DNA of 64,000 bases from Anaeramoeba ignava (lineage: Eukaryota > Metamonada > Anaeramoebidae): positions 248,001-312,000 of the forward strand of contig JAPDFW010000065.1 in assembly GCA_028826165.1 (NCBI GenBank), written 5' to 3'. The notes beneath the pieces were generated by a model. That model made no database searches. It was not told the DNA's origin and worked only from the letters and a program-made list of their open reading frames with translations. The position numbers and the translations under genes are program-made. Shown piece by piece: positions 23,300 through 35,279 of this stretch; within the stretch, counting starts at the first letter, position 1; the number at the start of each line of letters is the position of its first letter.

Positions 23300-26200
23300 T
23301 TAAATGAAAAATTTTGAATTCTTATTTAATTGATAAAAATCTTTTAATTCTTCAAATTCTTCAATAATTTTGGAATTAAATTCATTTTCTTCAAATTTAT
23401 CATGATAAAGAAAATAAATTAATTGTTGAATTGATTCATTGGATTTTCTTGAATAATCATGAACTTGATTTGATGTATCTGAAACACTTAAAAACATTCC
23501 TTTAAATAATTCACTTCTGGTAAATAATATTAATTTATGAACTTTAATTTCTTTTTCTTCTGAAATTATTATAAAATCTTTTGTTTCATTTTCTTTATAT
23601 AATTTTGATAAATCTTTTATTATTCCTTTTCTTCTTTTTTTATTTTCAATTTCAATTCCAATTTCTTTAAAAAATTCTTTTATTTTATTTTCATTTTCTT
23701 CAATTTCTTTTAATATTCTTTTTTCTTCTTCAAATTCTCTTACTCCCCAATAGTATTGATTCGCGTTTTCTTTTAAATTTTTATTCATTTGTTGATTTAA
23801 TATTTCAATAATTTTTTCAAAATCAGGAAATCCAGTATAAATGAAATTAATAATAAATTTAATTTCTTCTTTGGTTTTGTGATAACAATTATCAATAAAT
23901 TTTTGTAAAATTAAATTATTATTATCAAATCTTGTTAATAAAATTAATTTATGAACTTTAAATTTAAATCCATCAATTGATTTAATTTCTAAATCTGAAA
24001 AATTATCTTCTGAATTTAATAAATTGTTAAAATCATGATTAAGTGAATAAATTTGAATAAATGAATCAATAAATTCTTTTTTAATTTCATTTTCTTGTAA
24101 ATCATAAATATCTACTTCATTTTGTAATAAAATTTGAATTATTTTTTCATTGGAATTTTTGATTGAAATTGAAAGAGCAGTTTCATTTTGATTTGTTTTA
24201 ACATTAATATCAATTCCTTTGGAAATTAAATATTCAATAATTTCAAAAGATGAATTACTTCTGCATGCAAAATGTAAAACAGTTTCATTTTGATTTGTTT
24301 TTGCATTAATATCAATTCCTTTGGAAATCAATAATTTAATAATACTTATTGATGAATTACTTAAACAAACATAATGTAAAACAGTTTCATTTTGAATTGT
24401 TTTGGCATTAATATCAGCTCCTTTTTAAATCAAATATTCGATAACTTCAATTGGTAAATTATTTTGACAAGCATAATGTAAAATAGATATTTTTTGGTTT
24501 GTTTTGGAATTGATATCAACTCCTTTTTCAACAAGATATTTAATAATATCAGGAGATATCTTTCTTCGGCAAGCATAATGCAGAACAGAATCGTTGTGGT
24601 TTCCTTTGGAATGAACATCAGCTCCTTTTTCAATTAAATATTCAATTGTTTCAAGTGTTGGATTGTTTTGGAATGATAAATGTAAAACAGTTTCATTGTG
24701 ACTTGTTTTAGCATTAATATCAATTCCTTTTTCAATAAGATATTTAATCATATCAAATGGTTTATAGGTTAGAAAGAGTAAATGTAAAGCTGTCTGGTTT
24801 TGATATGTTTTTGCATTAATATCAACTCCTTCTTCAACTAAGCACTTAATAATTTCAAGAGAGGAATTTGATTGGCAAGCTATATGTAAAGCAGTTTCAT
24901 TTTGATTTGTTTTTGCATTGATATCAATTCCTTTGGAAATTAGATACTCAATAATATCTCTTGTTGTTTTTTGCTGGCAAATCAAATGAAGAACTGTATA
25001 TCCATAACTTATTTTCGCGTTAATATCAATTCCTTTTTCAACAAGATATTTGATAGTTTCAAGTGAAGGATTATTTTTCGAAACTAAGTGTAGAATATTT
25101 GCATTGTCATTTGTTTTCTCATTAATATCAGCTCCTTTGGAAATTAAATATTCAATCACTTCTCTCGATGAATTAAATTGATATGCTGTATGCAAAGCTG
25201 TATGGCCACGATTTGTTTTAGCATTGATATCAGCTCCTTCTTCAACAAGAAATTTAATGATTTCAATCGAACTACTTATGCAAGCATAATGTAAAGGTGT
25301 TTCCCCATAATTTGTTTGGGAATGAATATCAATTCCTTGCGAAATTAGATACTTAATAATTTCGAGAGATGGATTGTATCGGCAAGCAAAATGTAAAACT
25401 GTTTCATTCATTCCTGAGGTTGCATTAATATCAGCTCCTTTTTTAATAAGATATTGAATAGTTTCAACTGATGGATTTCTTTGGCAAGCCAAATGTAAAA
25501 CTGTTTCATTTTGGTTTGCTTTGGCATTAATATCAGCTCCTTTGGAAATGAAGTATTCAATAACTTCAAGAGATGGATTATTGTTTCGATGCAAATAATG
25601 TAAAGCTGTCTGATCACGATCTGTTTTTGCATTAATATCAGCTCCTTTGGAAATTAATAGTTTTATAATCTCAAATACTGATTGATTTTGACAAAGTAAA
25701 TGTAAAGGTGTGTGAGTATAAATTGTTTTGGCATTAATATCAGCTCCTTTGGAAATTAAATATTCAATAATTTCGAGTGATGGATTGTTTTCGCACGCAT
25801 AATGTAAAGCTGTTTGATTCCATATTGATTTAGCATTGACATCAATTCCTTCGTAAATCAAATAATCAATCACTTCTATTGATGGTATATTTCTACATGC
25901 AAAATGTAAAACAGTTTCATTTTGATTTGTTTTCTCTTTAATATCAGCACCTTTTTCAATCAAATAGTCAATAATTTCAATTGAATTCTTGTAGCAAGCA
26001 AAATGTAAAGCTGTTTGATTGGAATTTGTTTTTGCATTAATATCAATTCCTTTTGAAATTAGATATTTGATAAATTCAAGAGATGCTTTAGATTGGCAAG
26101 CAAAATGTAAAACAGTTTCATTTTGATTTGTTTTTGCTTTAATATTAATTCCTTTGGAAATTAAATATTCAATAACTTCTATTGATGGTGTGCTTTTACA

Positions 26201-27007
26201 AGCAAAATGTAAAGCAGTTTCATTTTGATTTGTTTTTGCATTAATATCAACTCCTTTTTCAATTAGATATTTAATAACTTCAATTGAATTCTTTTGACAA
26301 GCATAATGTAAAACAGTTTCATTTTGATTTGTTTTTGCATTGATATCAATTCCTTTTTCAATTAGATATTTAATAACTTCAATTGAATTTGATTGACAAG
26401 CATAATGTAAAACAGTTTCATTTTGATTTGTTTTTGCATTAATATCAATTCCTTTTTCAATCAGATATTTAATAACTTGAATTGAATTTTTTTGGCAAGC
26501 AAAATGTAAAACAGTTTGGCCATAAAATGTTTTTGAATTAATATCAGATCCTCTTTCAATAAGATATTTAACAACTTCTTTTGAATTTTCTTTGGAAGCA
26601 AAATGTAAACCTATTCGACTATACATTGTTTTAGTATTAATATCAAGCCCTTTTGAAATTAAATATTCAATAACTTGAATTGAATTGTTTTCGCAAGCAA
26701 AATGTAAAACAGTTTTTGCATTTATATATTTGAAATTAATATCAATTCCTTTTTCAATAAGATATTCAATAACTTCAATTTCTGTTTTGTTTTTAATTGC
26801 AATATGTAATAAATTTCTCCTTTTTTCATCTTTTAAATTAATTGGAATTCCTTTTGAAATTAATATTTCAATAATTTCTTTTGGAACTTTTTTTTGAAAT
26901 GAAAATTTAATTATTTTTATTTTTTCTTTTGTTTCTTTTTCTGAAATGTTTTTAATTTCTTTTAATTTAGAAATTTCTTTATTTGAAATGATTTCAAAAA
27001 TATTCAT
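23300..27007 (-). CDS. Ankyrin-BTB-BTB protein, paralog 3 (one in-frame TAA)
   Basis: One frame spans 23300-27007 (1235 residues) except for a single TAA at 24425-24427. In sister repeats this codon is GAA or TCC/TCA within LIEKG/LISKG. The upstream part (860 residues) has the family N-terminus and about 23 ankyrin repeats. Its repeats are more divergent than in paralogs 1 and 2 (examples HYLHRNNNPSLEVI, HLLCQNQSVFEII), so it may be older. The downstream part (343 residues) has the last repeats and an intact two-BTB tail ending LNKNSKFFI. Either the gene makes a BTB-less protein or the TAA is an error or new mutation. Confidence 0.82.
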
Positions 27008-27183
27008 TTTCTTTTTATTAAAAAAATGAAAAATGAAAAATGAAAAAAATATTTTTTATTTTTTTTTTTTTTGATTTTATGTTTTTGATTTGAATTTAGA
27101 AATTTTTTTATTTGGAATTCAAATTTATTCATTTTTTTAAAAATAAAAATGAAAAAAAAATTTTTGAAATTTTGTTTTTGTTT

Positions 27184-29646
27184 TTAAATTTTAAAAAATT
27201 TTTGATAAAATTCTTCAACTTCTTCAATAATTTTGGAATTAATTTCATTTTCTTCAAATTTATCATGATAAAGGAAATAAATTAATTGTTGAATTGATTC
27301 ATTTGATTTTCTTGAATAATCATGAACTTGATTTGATGAATCTGAAACACTTAAAAACATTCCTTTAAATAATTCACTTCTGGTAAATAATATTAATTTA
27401 TGAACTTTAATTTCTTTTTCTTCTGAAATTATTATGAAATCTTTTGTTTCATTTTCTTTATATAATTTTGATAAATCTTTTATTATTCCTTTTCTTCCTT
27501 TTTTATTTTCAATTTCAATTCCAATTTCTTTAAAAAATTCTTTTATTTTATTTTCATTTTCTTCAATTTCTTTTAATATTCTTTTTTCTTCTTTAAATTC
27601 TCTTCCTCTATAAAAGTATCTATTTAAATTTTTATTTTGATTTTTATTCATTTGTTGATTTAATATTTCAATAATTTTTTCAAAATCAGGAAATCCAGTA
27701 TAAATGAAATTAATAATAAATTTAATTTCTTCTTTGGTTTTGTGATAACAATTATCAATAAATTTTTGTAAAATTAAATTATTATTATCAAATCTTGTTA
27801 ATAAAATTAATTTATGAACTTTAAATTTAAATCCATCAATTGTTTTAATTGTGAAATCTGAAAAATTATCTTCTGAATTTAATAAATTGTTGAAATCATG
27901 ATTAAGTGAATAAATTTGAATAAATGAATCAATAAATTCTTTTTTAATTTCATTTTCTTGTAAATCATAAATATCTACTTCATTTTGTAATAAAATTTTA
28001 ATTATTTTTTCGTTGGAATTTTTGATTGAAATTGAAAGAGCAGTTTCATTTTGATTTGTTTTGGTATTAATATCAATTCCTTTGGAAATTAAATATTCAA
28101 TAACTTCTAAAGCAGTATTTCTACAAGCATAATGTAAAGCAGTTTCATTTTTATTTGTTTTGGCATTAATATCAGCTCCTTTTTTAATAAGATATTGAAT
28201 AGTTTCAACTGATGGATTTCTTTGACAAGCAAAATGTAAAGGTGTTTCATTCATTTCTGTTTTTGCATTAATATCAATTCCTTTGGAAATTAAATATTCA
28301 ATAACTTCTAAAGCAGTATTTCTACAAGCATAATGTAAAGCTGTTTGATCACGATCTGTTTTTGCATTAATATCAGCTCCTTTTTTAATAAGATATTGAA
28401 TAGTTTCAACTGATGGATTTCTTTGACAAGCAAAATGTAAAGGTGTTTCATTCATTTCTGTTTTTGCATTAATATCAGCTCCTTTTTCAATAAGATATTT
28501 AATAATTTCAATTGAATTTTTTTGGCAAGCAAAATGTAAAGCTGTTTTTTCATCTTGATATGTTTTTTCATTAATATCAGCTCCTTTGGAAATTAAATAT
28601 TCAATAATTTCGAGTGATGGATTGTTTTCGCAAGCAAAATGTAAAACTGTTTGATTGAAATTTGTTTTAGCATGAACATCAGCTCCTTTGGAAATTAAAT
28701 AGTCAATAATTTCAAATGAGAAACTTCTTTTACAAGCAAAATGTAAAGCTGTTTGATTCCAATTTGTTTGGGCATTAATATCAATTCCTTTGGAAATTAA
28801 ATATTCAATAACTTCAAGTGATGAGTTTGATTGACAAGCAAAATGTAAAGCACTTTGATTTTGATTTGTTTTTGCATTAATATCAATTCCTTTTTCAATA
28901 AGATATTTAATCACTTCTATTGATGGTGTGCTTTTACAAGCAAAATGTAAAACAGTTTCATTATAATTTGTTTTTGCATTGATATCAATTCCTTTTTCAA
29001 TCAGATATTTAATAATTTGAATTGAATTTTTTTGGCAAGCATAATGTAAAACAGTTTCATTATAATTTGTTTTTGCATTGATATCAATTCCTTTTTCAAT
29101 AAGATATTTAATAACTTGAATTGAATTTTTTTGGCAAGCATAATGTAAAACAGTTTGGCCATAAAATGTTTTTGAATTAATATCAGATCCTCTTTCAATA
29201 AGATATTTAATAACTTCAATTGAATTCTTTTTACAAGCATAATGTAAAGCACTTTGATTTTGATTTGCTTTTGCATTAATATCAATTCCTTTTTCAATAA
29301 GATATTCAATAACTTGAATTGAATTTTTTTGGCAAGCATAATGTAAAACAGTTTGGCCATAAAATGTTTTTTCATTAATATCAATTCCTTTAGAAATTAA
29401 ATATTCAATAATTTCAATTTCTGATTTGTTTTTAATTGCAATATGTAATAAATTTCTCCTTTTTTTATCTTTTAAATTAATTGGAATTCCTTTTGAAATT
29501 AATATTTCAATAATTTCTTTTGGAACTTTTTTTTGAAACGCAAATTTAATTATTTTTATTTTTTCTTTTGTTTCTTTTTCTGAAATGTTTTTAATTTCTT
29601 TTAATTTAGAAATTTCTTTATTTGAAATGATTTCAAAAATATTCAT
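27184..29646 (-). CDS. Ankyrin-BTB-BTB protein, paralog 4 (intact)
   Basis: Uninterrupted 820-residue frame and the reference for the array. Residues 1-70 are the family N-terminus and about 70-500 hold roughly 15 ankyrin repeats. At about 505 the shared linker ALSISIKNSNEKIIKILLQNEVDIYDLQ starts as its conserved LQENEIKKEF block. The first BTB-like domain (DFTIKTIDGFKFKVHKLILL) follows at about 555-640, then a charged helix and a second BTB (KVHKLILFTRSELFKGMFLS) to the end. The C-terminus EEVEEFYQKFFKI is slightly shorter than in paralogs 1 and 3. Two pairs of adjacent repeats are almost identical, consistent with unequal crossing-over. Likely a cytosolic or nuclear adaptor; partner unknown. 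Confidence 0.87.
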   Translation of the reverse strand: MNIFEIISNKEISKLKEIKNISEKETKEKIKIIKFAFQKKVPKEIIEILISKGIPINLKDKKRRNLLHIAIKNKSEIEIIEYLISKGIDINEKTFYGQTVLHYACQKNSIQVIEYLIEKGIDINAKANQNQSALHYACKKNSIEVIKYLIERGSDINSKTFYGQTVLHYACQKNSIQVIKYLIEKGIDINAKTNYNETVLHYACQKNSIQIIKYLIEKGIDINAKTNYNETVLHFACKSTPSIEVIKYLIEKGIDINAKTNQNQSALHFACQSNSSLEVIEYLISKGIDINAQTNWNQTALHFACKRSFSFEIIDYLISKGADVHAKTNFNQTVLHFACENNPSLEIIEYLISKGADINEKTYQDEKTALHFACQKNSIEIIKYLIEKGADINAKTEMNETPLHFACQRNPSVETIQYLIKKGADINAKTDRDQTALHYACRNTALEVIEYLISKGIDINAKTEMNETPLHFACQRNPSVETIQYLIKKGADINAKTNKNETALHYACRNTALEVIEYLISKGIDINTKTNQNETALSISIKNSNEKIIKILLQNEVDIYDLQENEIKKEFIDSFIQIYSLNHDFNNLLNSEDNFSDFTIKTIDGFKFKVHKLILLTRFDNNNLILQKFIDNCYHKTKEEIKFIINFIYTGFPDFEKIIEILNQQMNKNQNKNLNRYFYRGREFKEEKRILKEIEENENKIKEFFKEIGIEIENKKGRKGIIKDLSKLYKENETKDFIIISEEKEIKVHKLILFTRSELFKGMFLSVSDSSNQVHDYSRKSNESIQQLIYFLYHDKFEENEINSKIIEEVEEFYQKFFKI

Positions 29647-29738
29647 TTTCTTTTTATTAAAAAAAAATGAAAAATGAAAAATGAAAAAAATATTTTTTAT
29701 TTTTATTTTGATTTTAAATTTGATTTGAATTGGAATTT

Positions 29739-31658
29739 TTAAAGAATTGGAATTCCAATTTCTTTTGGAAGAAAATCAGGACAAGCCCAATTATAGAGAT
29801 AAAAATGAAGAAAACCACCAGTTGATTTGAAATTCAATTCGGAAATGAATATATCGTTATCCAAAATATTGAGAGAATTCATAAGATCGTATCCTTTGTT
29901 TTGAGCAACAACCAAACAATCCTTCATCAAATCAACATAAGTAACAGTTGTTGCAATGTTATAAAAAGCATAACAAGAATTAAGTGTATCGTATTGATTG
30001 TTATTTAAAATGGAGGAGTTCAAAGTGTAAAAACTAAACAAATCGGTGATTTCGTTTGTTTGCTTGTTTTCAACAACCCAGCATTCAATTACTTGATCTC
30101 TTGATAAAAATGTCCATTCAATTAATTTTTCATCAAAAACAATTGAAAGTTTGAATTTGCTCAAAAAATTATTGACAAGTTTGCAAACTGAAGCCGAATC
30201 CTTTGATTCAAACCTCCTCAAATTAGGGATTTGCGGCTTTTCAGGGAGACGATAAATCCTTTGATAGCGCTGCAAATTCATGTTTTGTTCAGCCATAAAA
30301 AATCCGATATCCAAAAGTTTTTTATGATTGATTGGTCTGAAAAAATAAGTTGATGATGCAACTGGAGTTGGAATTTTCTTTCCTGCAGTATAAAACGCTT
30401 GGAAAACACCTTTCAAATTGATTCTTCTTGTTACTTCCTTGATCAATAAAGGCGCAAGACCTTTTGATCTTATTAATTTATGCGCACATAAAAAATTAAT
30501 TTCTGCCATTTCTACTATTTTATCCATAACTTTGATTTTAACTGGAATTCCTGTTATAAATCCAACTAACTTTTTTGATTGAACAACTCGCACGCCAATG
30601 TGCCAGTCTTTTTCATAGTTGGGAATAAACAAAGCCCATTGAAGAAATTCTCGAGAATAATCAAAGCGAAAAGTGCTTTCATCATCTTCAACATAATTTC
30701 CTTTTAGAAGCTCATAAACTTCATCGAGAACTTCTTTGTTTGTCAAGTCGGTTAAAACCCATTCGAATTCTTTGGGAAGTGGATACGGTTCTTTCCGTAT
30801 CTCTTCTACAGTTTGTATTTTTATTGGTTCGTTTTTTTCCGTTTTTTTTTCTTCAAATTGTGTTACTGGTTGTGTTTTCCAGAATTCGTGTTGTTTATCT
30901 GGATTTACTTTCCATAATTCTTTAGGTTTTTTTTGTTTTTCTTCTGTTATTGCTTTTTGGATAGAAACAACTGGTGAAGTTTTAATTCTTTTCAAAATTT
31001 TCAAATAAATTTTTAAATAAATATTGAAATAAATATTGAAATAAATTTTAAAATAAATATTAAAATAAATTTTGAAATAAATTTTTAAATAAATTTTGAA
31101 ATAAATTTTAAAATAAATTTATAAATAAATTTATAAATAAATTTTGAAATAAATTTTGAAATAAATATTAAAATAAATTTAGAAATAAATATTTTAAATA
31201 AACTTTAAAATAAATTTAAATAAAATATTTAGAAATAAATTTTGAAAAATAAATTTTGAAATAAATATTTAAATAAATTTTGAAATAAATTTTGAAATAA
31301 ATTTTTAAATAAATATTTAAAATAAATTTATAAATAAATTTAGAAATAAATTTTGAAATAAATTTTAAAATAAATATTTAAATAAATTTAGAAATAAATT
31401 TTGAAATAAATTTTGAAATAAATATTGAAATAAATATTGAAATAAATATTGAAATAAATTTTAAAATAAATTTTGAAATAAATATTGAAATAAATATTGA
31501 AATAAATTTTGAAATAAATATTTAAATAAATTTTTAAATAAATATTGAAATAAATATTACTTTGGCTTTTGCTTTTTTGGTTGATTTGTTCTTGGTTTTG
31601 ATTTTCCTTTTGATTTTGGTTTATTTTTCCCTTTTGATTTTCCTTTTTTTGGTGGCAT
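29739..31658 (-). CDS. NMT: Glycylpeptide N-tetradecanoyltransferase (N-myristoyltransferase)
   Basis: Exon 1 (31561-31658) encodes a Lys-rich N-terminus starting MPPKKGKSKGKNKPKSKG. A 573-nt intron (30988-31560, GTAATA...AAAAG, phase 2) precedes exon 2 (29739-30987). The total is 448 residues, near the yeast length. Diagnostic segments are ELWKVNPDKQHEFWKTQPV, FRFDYSREFLQWAL, INFLCAHKLIRSKGLAPLLIKEVTRRINLKG and the end FKSTGGFLHFYLYNWACPD. NMT transfers myristate from myristoyl-CoA to N-terminal glycines, for example on Arf GTPases that recruit COPI and AP coats also encoded here. The basic N-terminus is typical of ribosome-associated NMTs. The usual GIGDG-like turn before the C-terminus is changed to STGGF. 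No frameshift is seen. Confidence 0.93.
31008..31557 (-). repeat. 12-bp simple repeat filling the NMT intron
   Basis: The AAATAAATTTTG / AAATAAATATTG unit repeats about 45 times between the two NMT exons. It is another 12-mer array confined to an intron. Confidence 0.9.
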
Positions 31659-31830
31659 TTTATATTTTTATATTTTTATATTGTTATATTGTTGTTATAT
31701 TGTTATATTGTTATTTTGTTGTTTTTGTTGTTTTTGTTGTTTTTGTTGTTTTTGAAAGAAAAAAAATGAAAAATTGATTTTTTAAAAAAAATTTTTTTCT
31801 TTTTAAATTGCTTTTTTTTAAAATTTTGTT
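31659..31830 (-). promoter_or_regulatory. NMT 5' flank between NMT and beta-adaptin
   Basis: 172 bases between two minus-strand genes. A TATATTG/TTTTTGTTG simple repeat lies on the plus strand, and one TTTTTCATTTTT element lies on the gene strand near 31770. A promoter role is inferred. Confidence 0.3.
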
Positions 31831-34800
31831 CTAAAAATGATTTAAAAAAAAAATAAAAGGAATATATAAAGATTCAGTTGTTCTGAAATAAACTAAACAA
31901 GTTTGAGAAGAAATATCCAAATTTAATTCAACCAAAATAAGTTCGTTTGTGAATAAATTAGCAACAAAATAGAAAATATCAAATTCTTCTTCTTTTCTTT
32001 GAGTAATAAAAGTGAATGAATTTGCAATCAATTTTTGTTTAACTGAATTTGAATCAATTTCCGAAATTATAAATTCCAAAGAATATTCATTAAAATCTGG
32101 AATTTTTTTCCATTCTTTAACAAAATCCTTTTTATCAAAAACAGGATTTGGTTTTAAAAAAACTTGGAAATTTGGTTTGAAAACAAAATAATGAACTCCA
32201 AGATTATTTTGAATAGCAACTTGAATACTTAATGTTTTTTTGGATCGATCTGAATGTGAAACATCAAGTGGACAATGAATACTTTTATCAATTGTTTTTC
32301 CTGATGGAACGATTGAGTTTATATTTAAACCTGATGGTTTCAATCCAAATAAATTTTTGTTGAAAAAAATTGCTGTGATTTTCATTGGTTTTGGAAGTTT
32401 ATTTGTTAAGGAAATATCGAAAAATATTTCAGTTCCTCTTAATTGAAGTGCTCCATTTATTGTCAATCCTTTTCCTTGTTGAGCTGTTAATAATAATTGT
32501 TTTGGTTGTGATTTTGGAGCTATTGATTCAAATAATGAGTTATCAAGTTTCATTTCTTCTTTTTGTAAATTTTCTTTTTGGTTTGTGTTTGTGTTTGTAT
32601 TTTGATTATCAAAAAGAATTAAATCAATTTCTTTGTTTTTGGATCTATTGATTCGTGTTGTAAGTTTTGATTTTGATTGGGGATGTTTATCTTTTTGGTT
32701 ATTTTTTTCATTATCATTATCATTATCATTATCAATATCAATATCAATATCAATATTGTTTTGATTTTCATTTTCATTTTCATTTTCATTTTGATTTTCA
32801 TTTTCATTTTCATCTTCAATTTCATCTTCATCTTCATCTTCATCTTCATCTTGAAAATCATTAGTTTTTCTTAAAAATATCTTTACATTATTAATAAAAG
32901 AACTTGGAGTTTTATGATAAACACTTGAAACAAAAGAGATGTTACGAAGAAGTTCTGTTAATGTTGTAGGTTCATAAAGAAATGATTTTTGAGAAATTGG
33001 AAGTTTTGTTCTTAAAACAATTTCCTAAAAAAAAAACAATAAATAAAAATGAATATGAATTTAAATTTAAATTTAAATTGAAATCAATTATACTTTTGAA
33101 ACTTTTGCTTCTTTTGTTAATAATCTCCAATACATAAATGCTCTTTCTCTTAAATCAGGATTTGTTTCTTGTTCTGTTGACATTTCTAATACACTTTGTA
33201 ATAATTCTTCAGATCCTTTTGGTTTTTTAAGAAATGATTTCACAATTGATGTTAAAATTTGTAATTGAACATCTGAGTTTTCTTCTAAAAATTTTCAAGA
33301 AATGTTTCTATTAAATCACTTGAGTTATCAATATGTTCAGCATATTCTCCAAGCATCCAAATTAGAGCAGCTTTTGCATTTGGTTCATCTAAAACATCTA
33401 AATTTCCACATAAAACACCAATAGCTTTTTCATATCTATTTGGATATTTTCTAAAAATATCCTTTATTTATTTTCAATTTAAATATTATTATTGAATTAA
33501 ATATTAAATAATTTTAAATTGAATATTAAATATTATTCAATTTACTCGAATAACAACAACAATTTCTTGAACAAAATTAATTTTCTCTTTAACAAGATCG
33601 ATCAAAGTATTAACACATCTTTCAGCAGCTTTTTCCAATTTAATTGCGCATAAACCAATAGCTTGAATTGATTTACGAGCAAAGGAACTTTCAACTTCTT
33701 TTGAATAATCTTTAAACTCACGCAATAAAAGATCAACATTTCTATCAGAAACAAGAATACTTAAAATATCAAGTTTTGCCAATTTAATATAAACAGGATC
33801 ATTATATTTGCAAAAGAAAATTTTGATTTCATGTTCCAAAAGTTGAGGCCATCTTTGGACAATTAAAATGATATTTCTTAAAGCTACAAATTGAATTTCA
33901 TGTTGTGAACCAAGTAAAGTCATTAATGGTGGTACTACTTGCTTTGAATACGATATAAATGCTTTTTGATTATCTAATAATTGTGCAAAATGTAATATAT
34001 TTCTTATTGTTGAAAGAACTATTGCTGGATTTGAATAAGTTAATTTGGGTAATAGTCTTTGTATTATAACTTGAGTTTCTTTGTTATTTTGTGGTGAATA
34101 TTTTGTTAAACTATCTAATATAAAGATTTGACCCCATCTAACAAATATTTTAATTTAAATATTAATATTGATTTAAAATATTTATTTTTGATTTAAAATA
34201 TTTTATACTCATTGCATTCATTCATTGCATTAAATAAAGTATAAAGTAATGAAGAATTTATTTGGAAAATTGGTCTTGAAAGTGATTCATTAATTTCAGA
34301 TAAAGCTGCAACTGAATTTGAAACAACTGATGGATTAGAATCTGAAAGAAGATCAATTAAATTTTGAAGAAAACCTTGTCTTTCTGCTAATTCAGGATTA
34401 TTTTCAAAGAGTTTTACAACAGCAATAACTGCAGTTTTTCTAACATAAGGGTCTTTATCCTTTTAAATTTAATGAAAAATGAAAAATAAAAAATGAAAAA
34501 TAAAAAATAAAAAATAAAAAATAAATTTAATAATTTCAATACTTTTAAACATGCACGAAGTGGTTGACACATATATTCATTCACTTCCTCAACTTGTATA
34601 CATCCCATACTTCTAATTGCTAATGCTCTTATTAATGGATTTGGATCTTGAGTATCCTATTTTTTTTGAGAATCAAAAAATCAAAAAATCAAAAAATCAA
34701 ACTTTAAATTAAATCAAAATCAAATCAATTAAATTTACAGTCACAAAAGTATTCACAACTAAAATTGATTGTTCAGGTTTAAACTTGGAATATTTCATTA

Positions 34801-35107
34801 AATAAATATAAACTAATTTCTTTAATTCAATGTCTTCAGTATGCATACATCCTAAAACATCAGTAAAAAGTCTTGAAACATCTTTTCCAAGTGTCATTAA
34901 CTTAACAACTCTTTTAACTCCTTCTTTTCTTTTAGATTCGTTTGGATCTTGTAAAAGTTTTATTAATTCAAGAAGTTCACCTTTTAATTTTCAATTTAAT
35001 TTTCAATTCAATTTTCAATTTTCAATTTAATTTTCAATTCAATTTTCAATTTAATTTTCAATTTTAATTTTGGTTTTTTTACCTTTTCTTTTTGTAATTG
35101 CAAACAT
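31831..35107 (-). CDS. AP-1/AP-2 complex beta subunit (beta-adaptin)
   Basis: Seven exons on the minus strand: 35083-35107, 34739-34980, 34543-34656, 34209-34459, 33546-34137, 33094-33461 and 31831-33024. All six introns are GT-AG and 68-102 nt long. The product is 928 residues (human AP2B1 937, from memory). The trunk has [60 protein letters not shown] and [21 protein letters not shown]. The ear matches beta-adaptin ([24 protein letters not shown]). The hinge is an acidic Asn/Asp/Glu run with LILFD, which fits a clathrin box. A missing T in a T5 run at about 33293 causes the only frameshift; adding one restores [18 protein letters not shown]. The subunit acts in clathrin coats at the TGN or plasma membrane. 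I cannot separate AP-1 from AP-2. It ends in TAG. Confidence 0.9.
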
Positions 35108-35279
35108 TTTTAAATAAATTTTTTCTTTTTCTTTTTCTTTTTTATTATTATTATTGGATTATTAAAAAAAAAAATGAAATTTAAAAAAATGAAAAAAAAA
35201 TTTTTTTGATGAAAGAAAAAAAAAATTTATTCCAAATTCCAAATTCCAAATTCTGTTTTCTTTTTTGTTTTCTTTTTTG
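35108..35279 (-). promoter_or_regulatory. Beta-adaptin 5' flank
   Basis: T/A-rich spacer between the beta-adaptin start and the end of the PH-domain gene. Two TTTTTCAT-type elements lie on the gene strand at about 35170-35200. No other feature was recognised. Confidence 0.3.

Larger units (their letters stand above)
13955..29646 (-). other. Tandem array of four ankyrin-BTB-BTB genes
   Basis: Four minus-strand paralogs run head to tail with 80-180 bp spacers. All begin MNIFEIISNKEISKLKEIKN and share a conserved first 90 residues. Three end in the same two-BTB module; the second has that module in decayed form. They differ mainly in the number of ankyrin repeats in between (about 37, 32, 25 and 15 in plus-strand order). 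The spacers carry the same TTTTTCA elements. Confidence 0.9.

Noticed and set aside
31562..31777. Small plus-strand hydrophobic protein
   Set aside because: It is the antisense of the Lys-rich first exon of NMT and its 5' flank. The exon reading is supported by splice phase and family N-terminus type.
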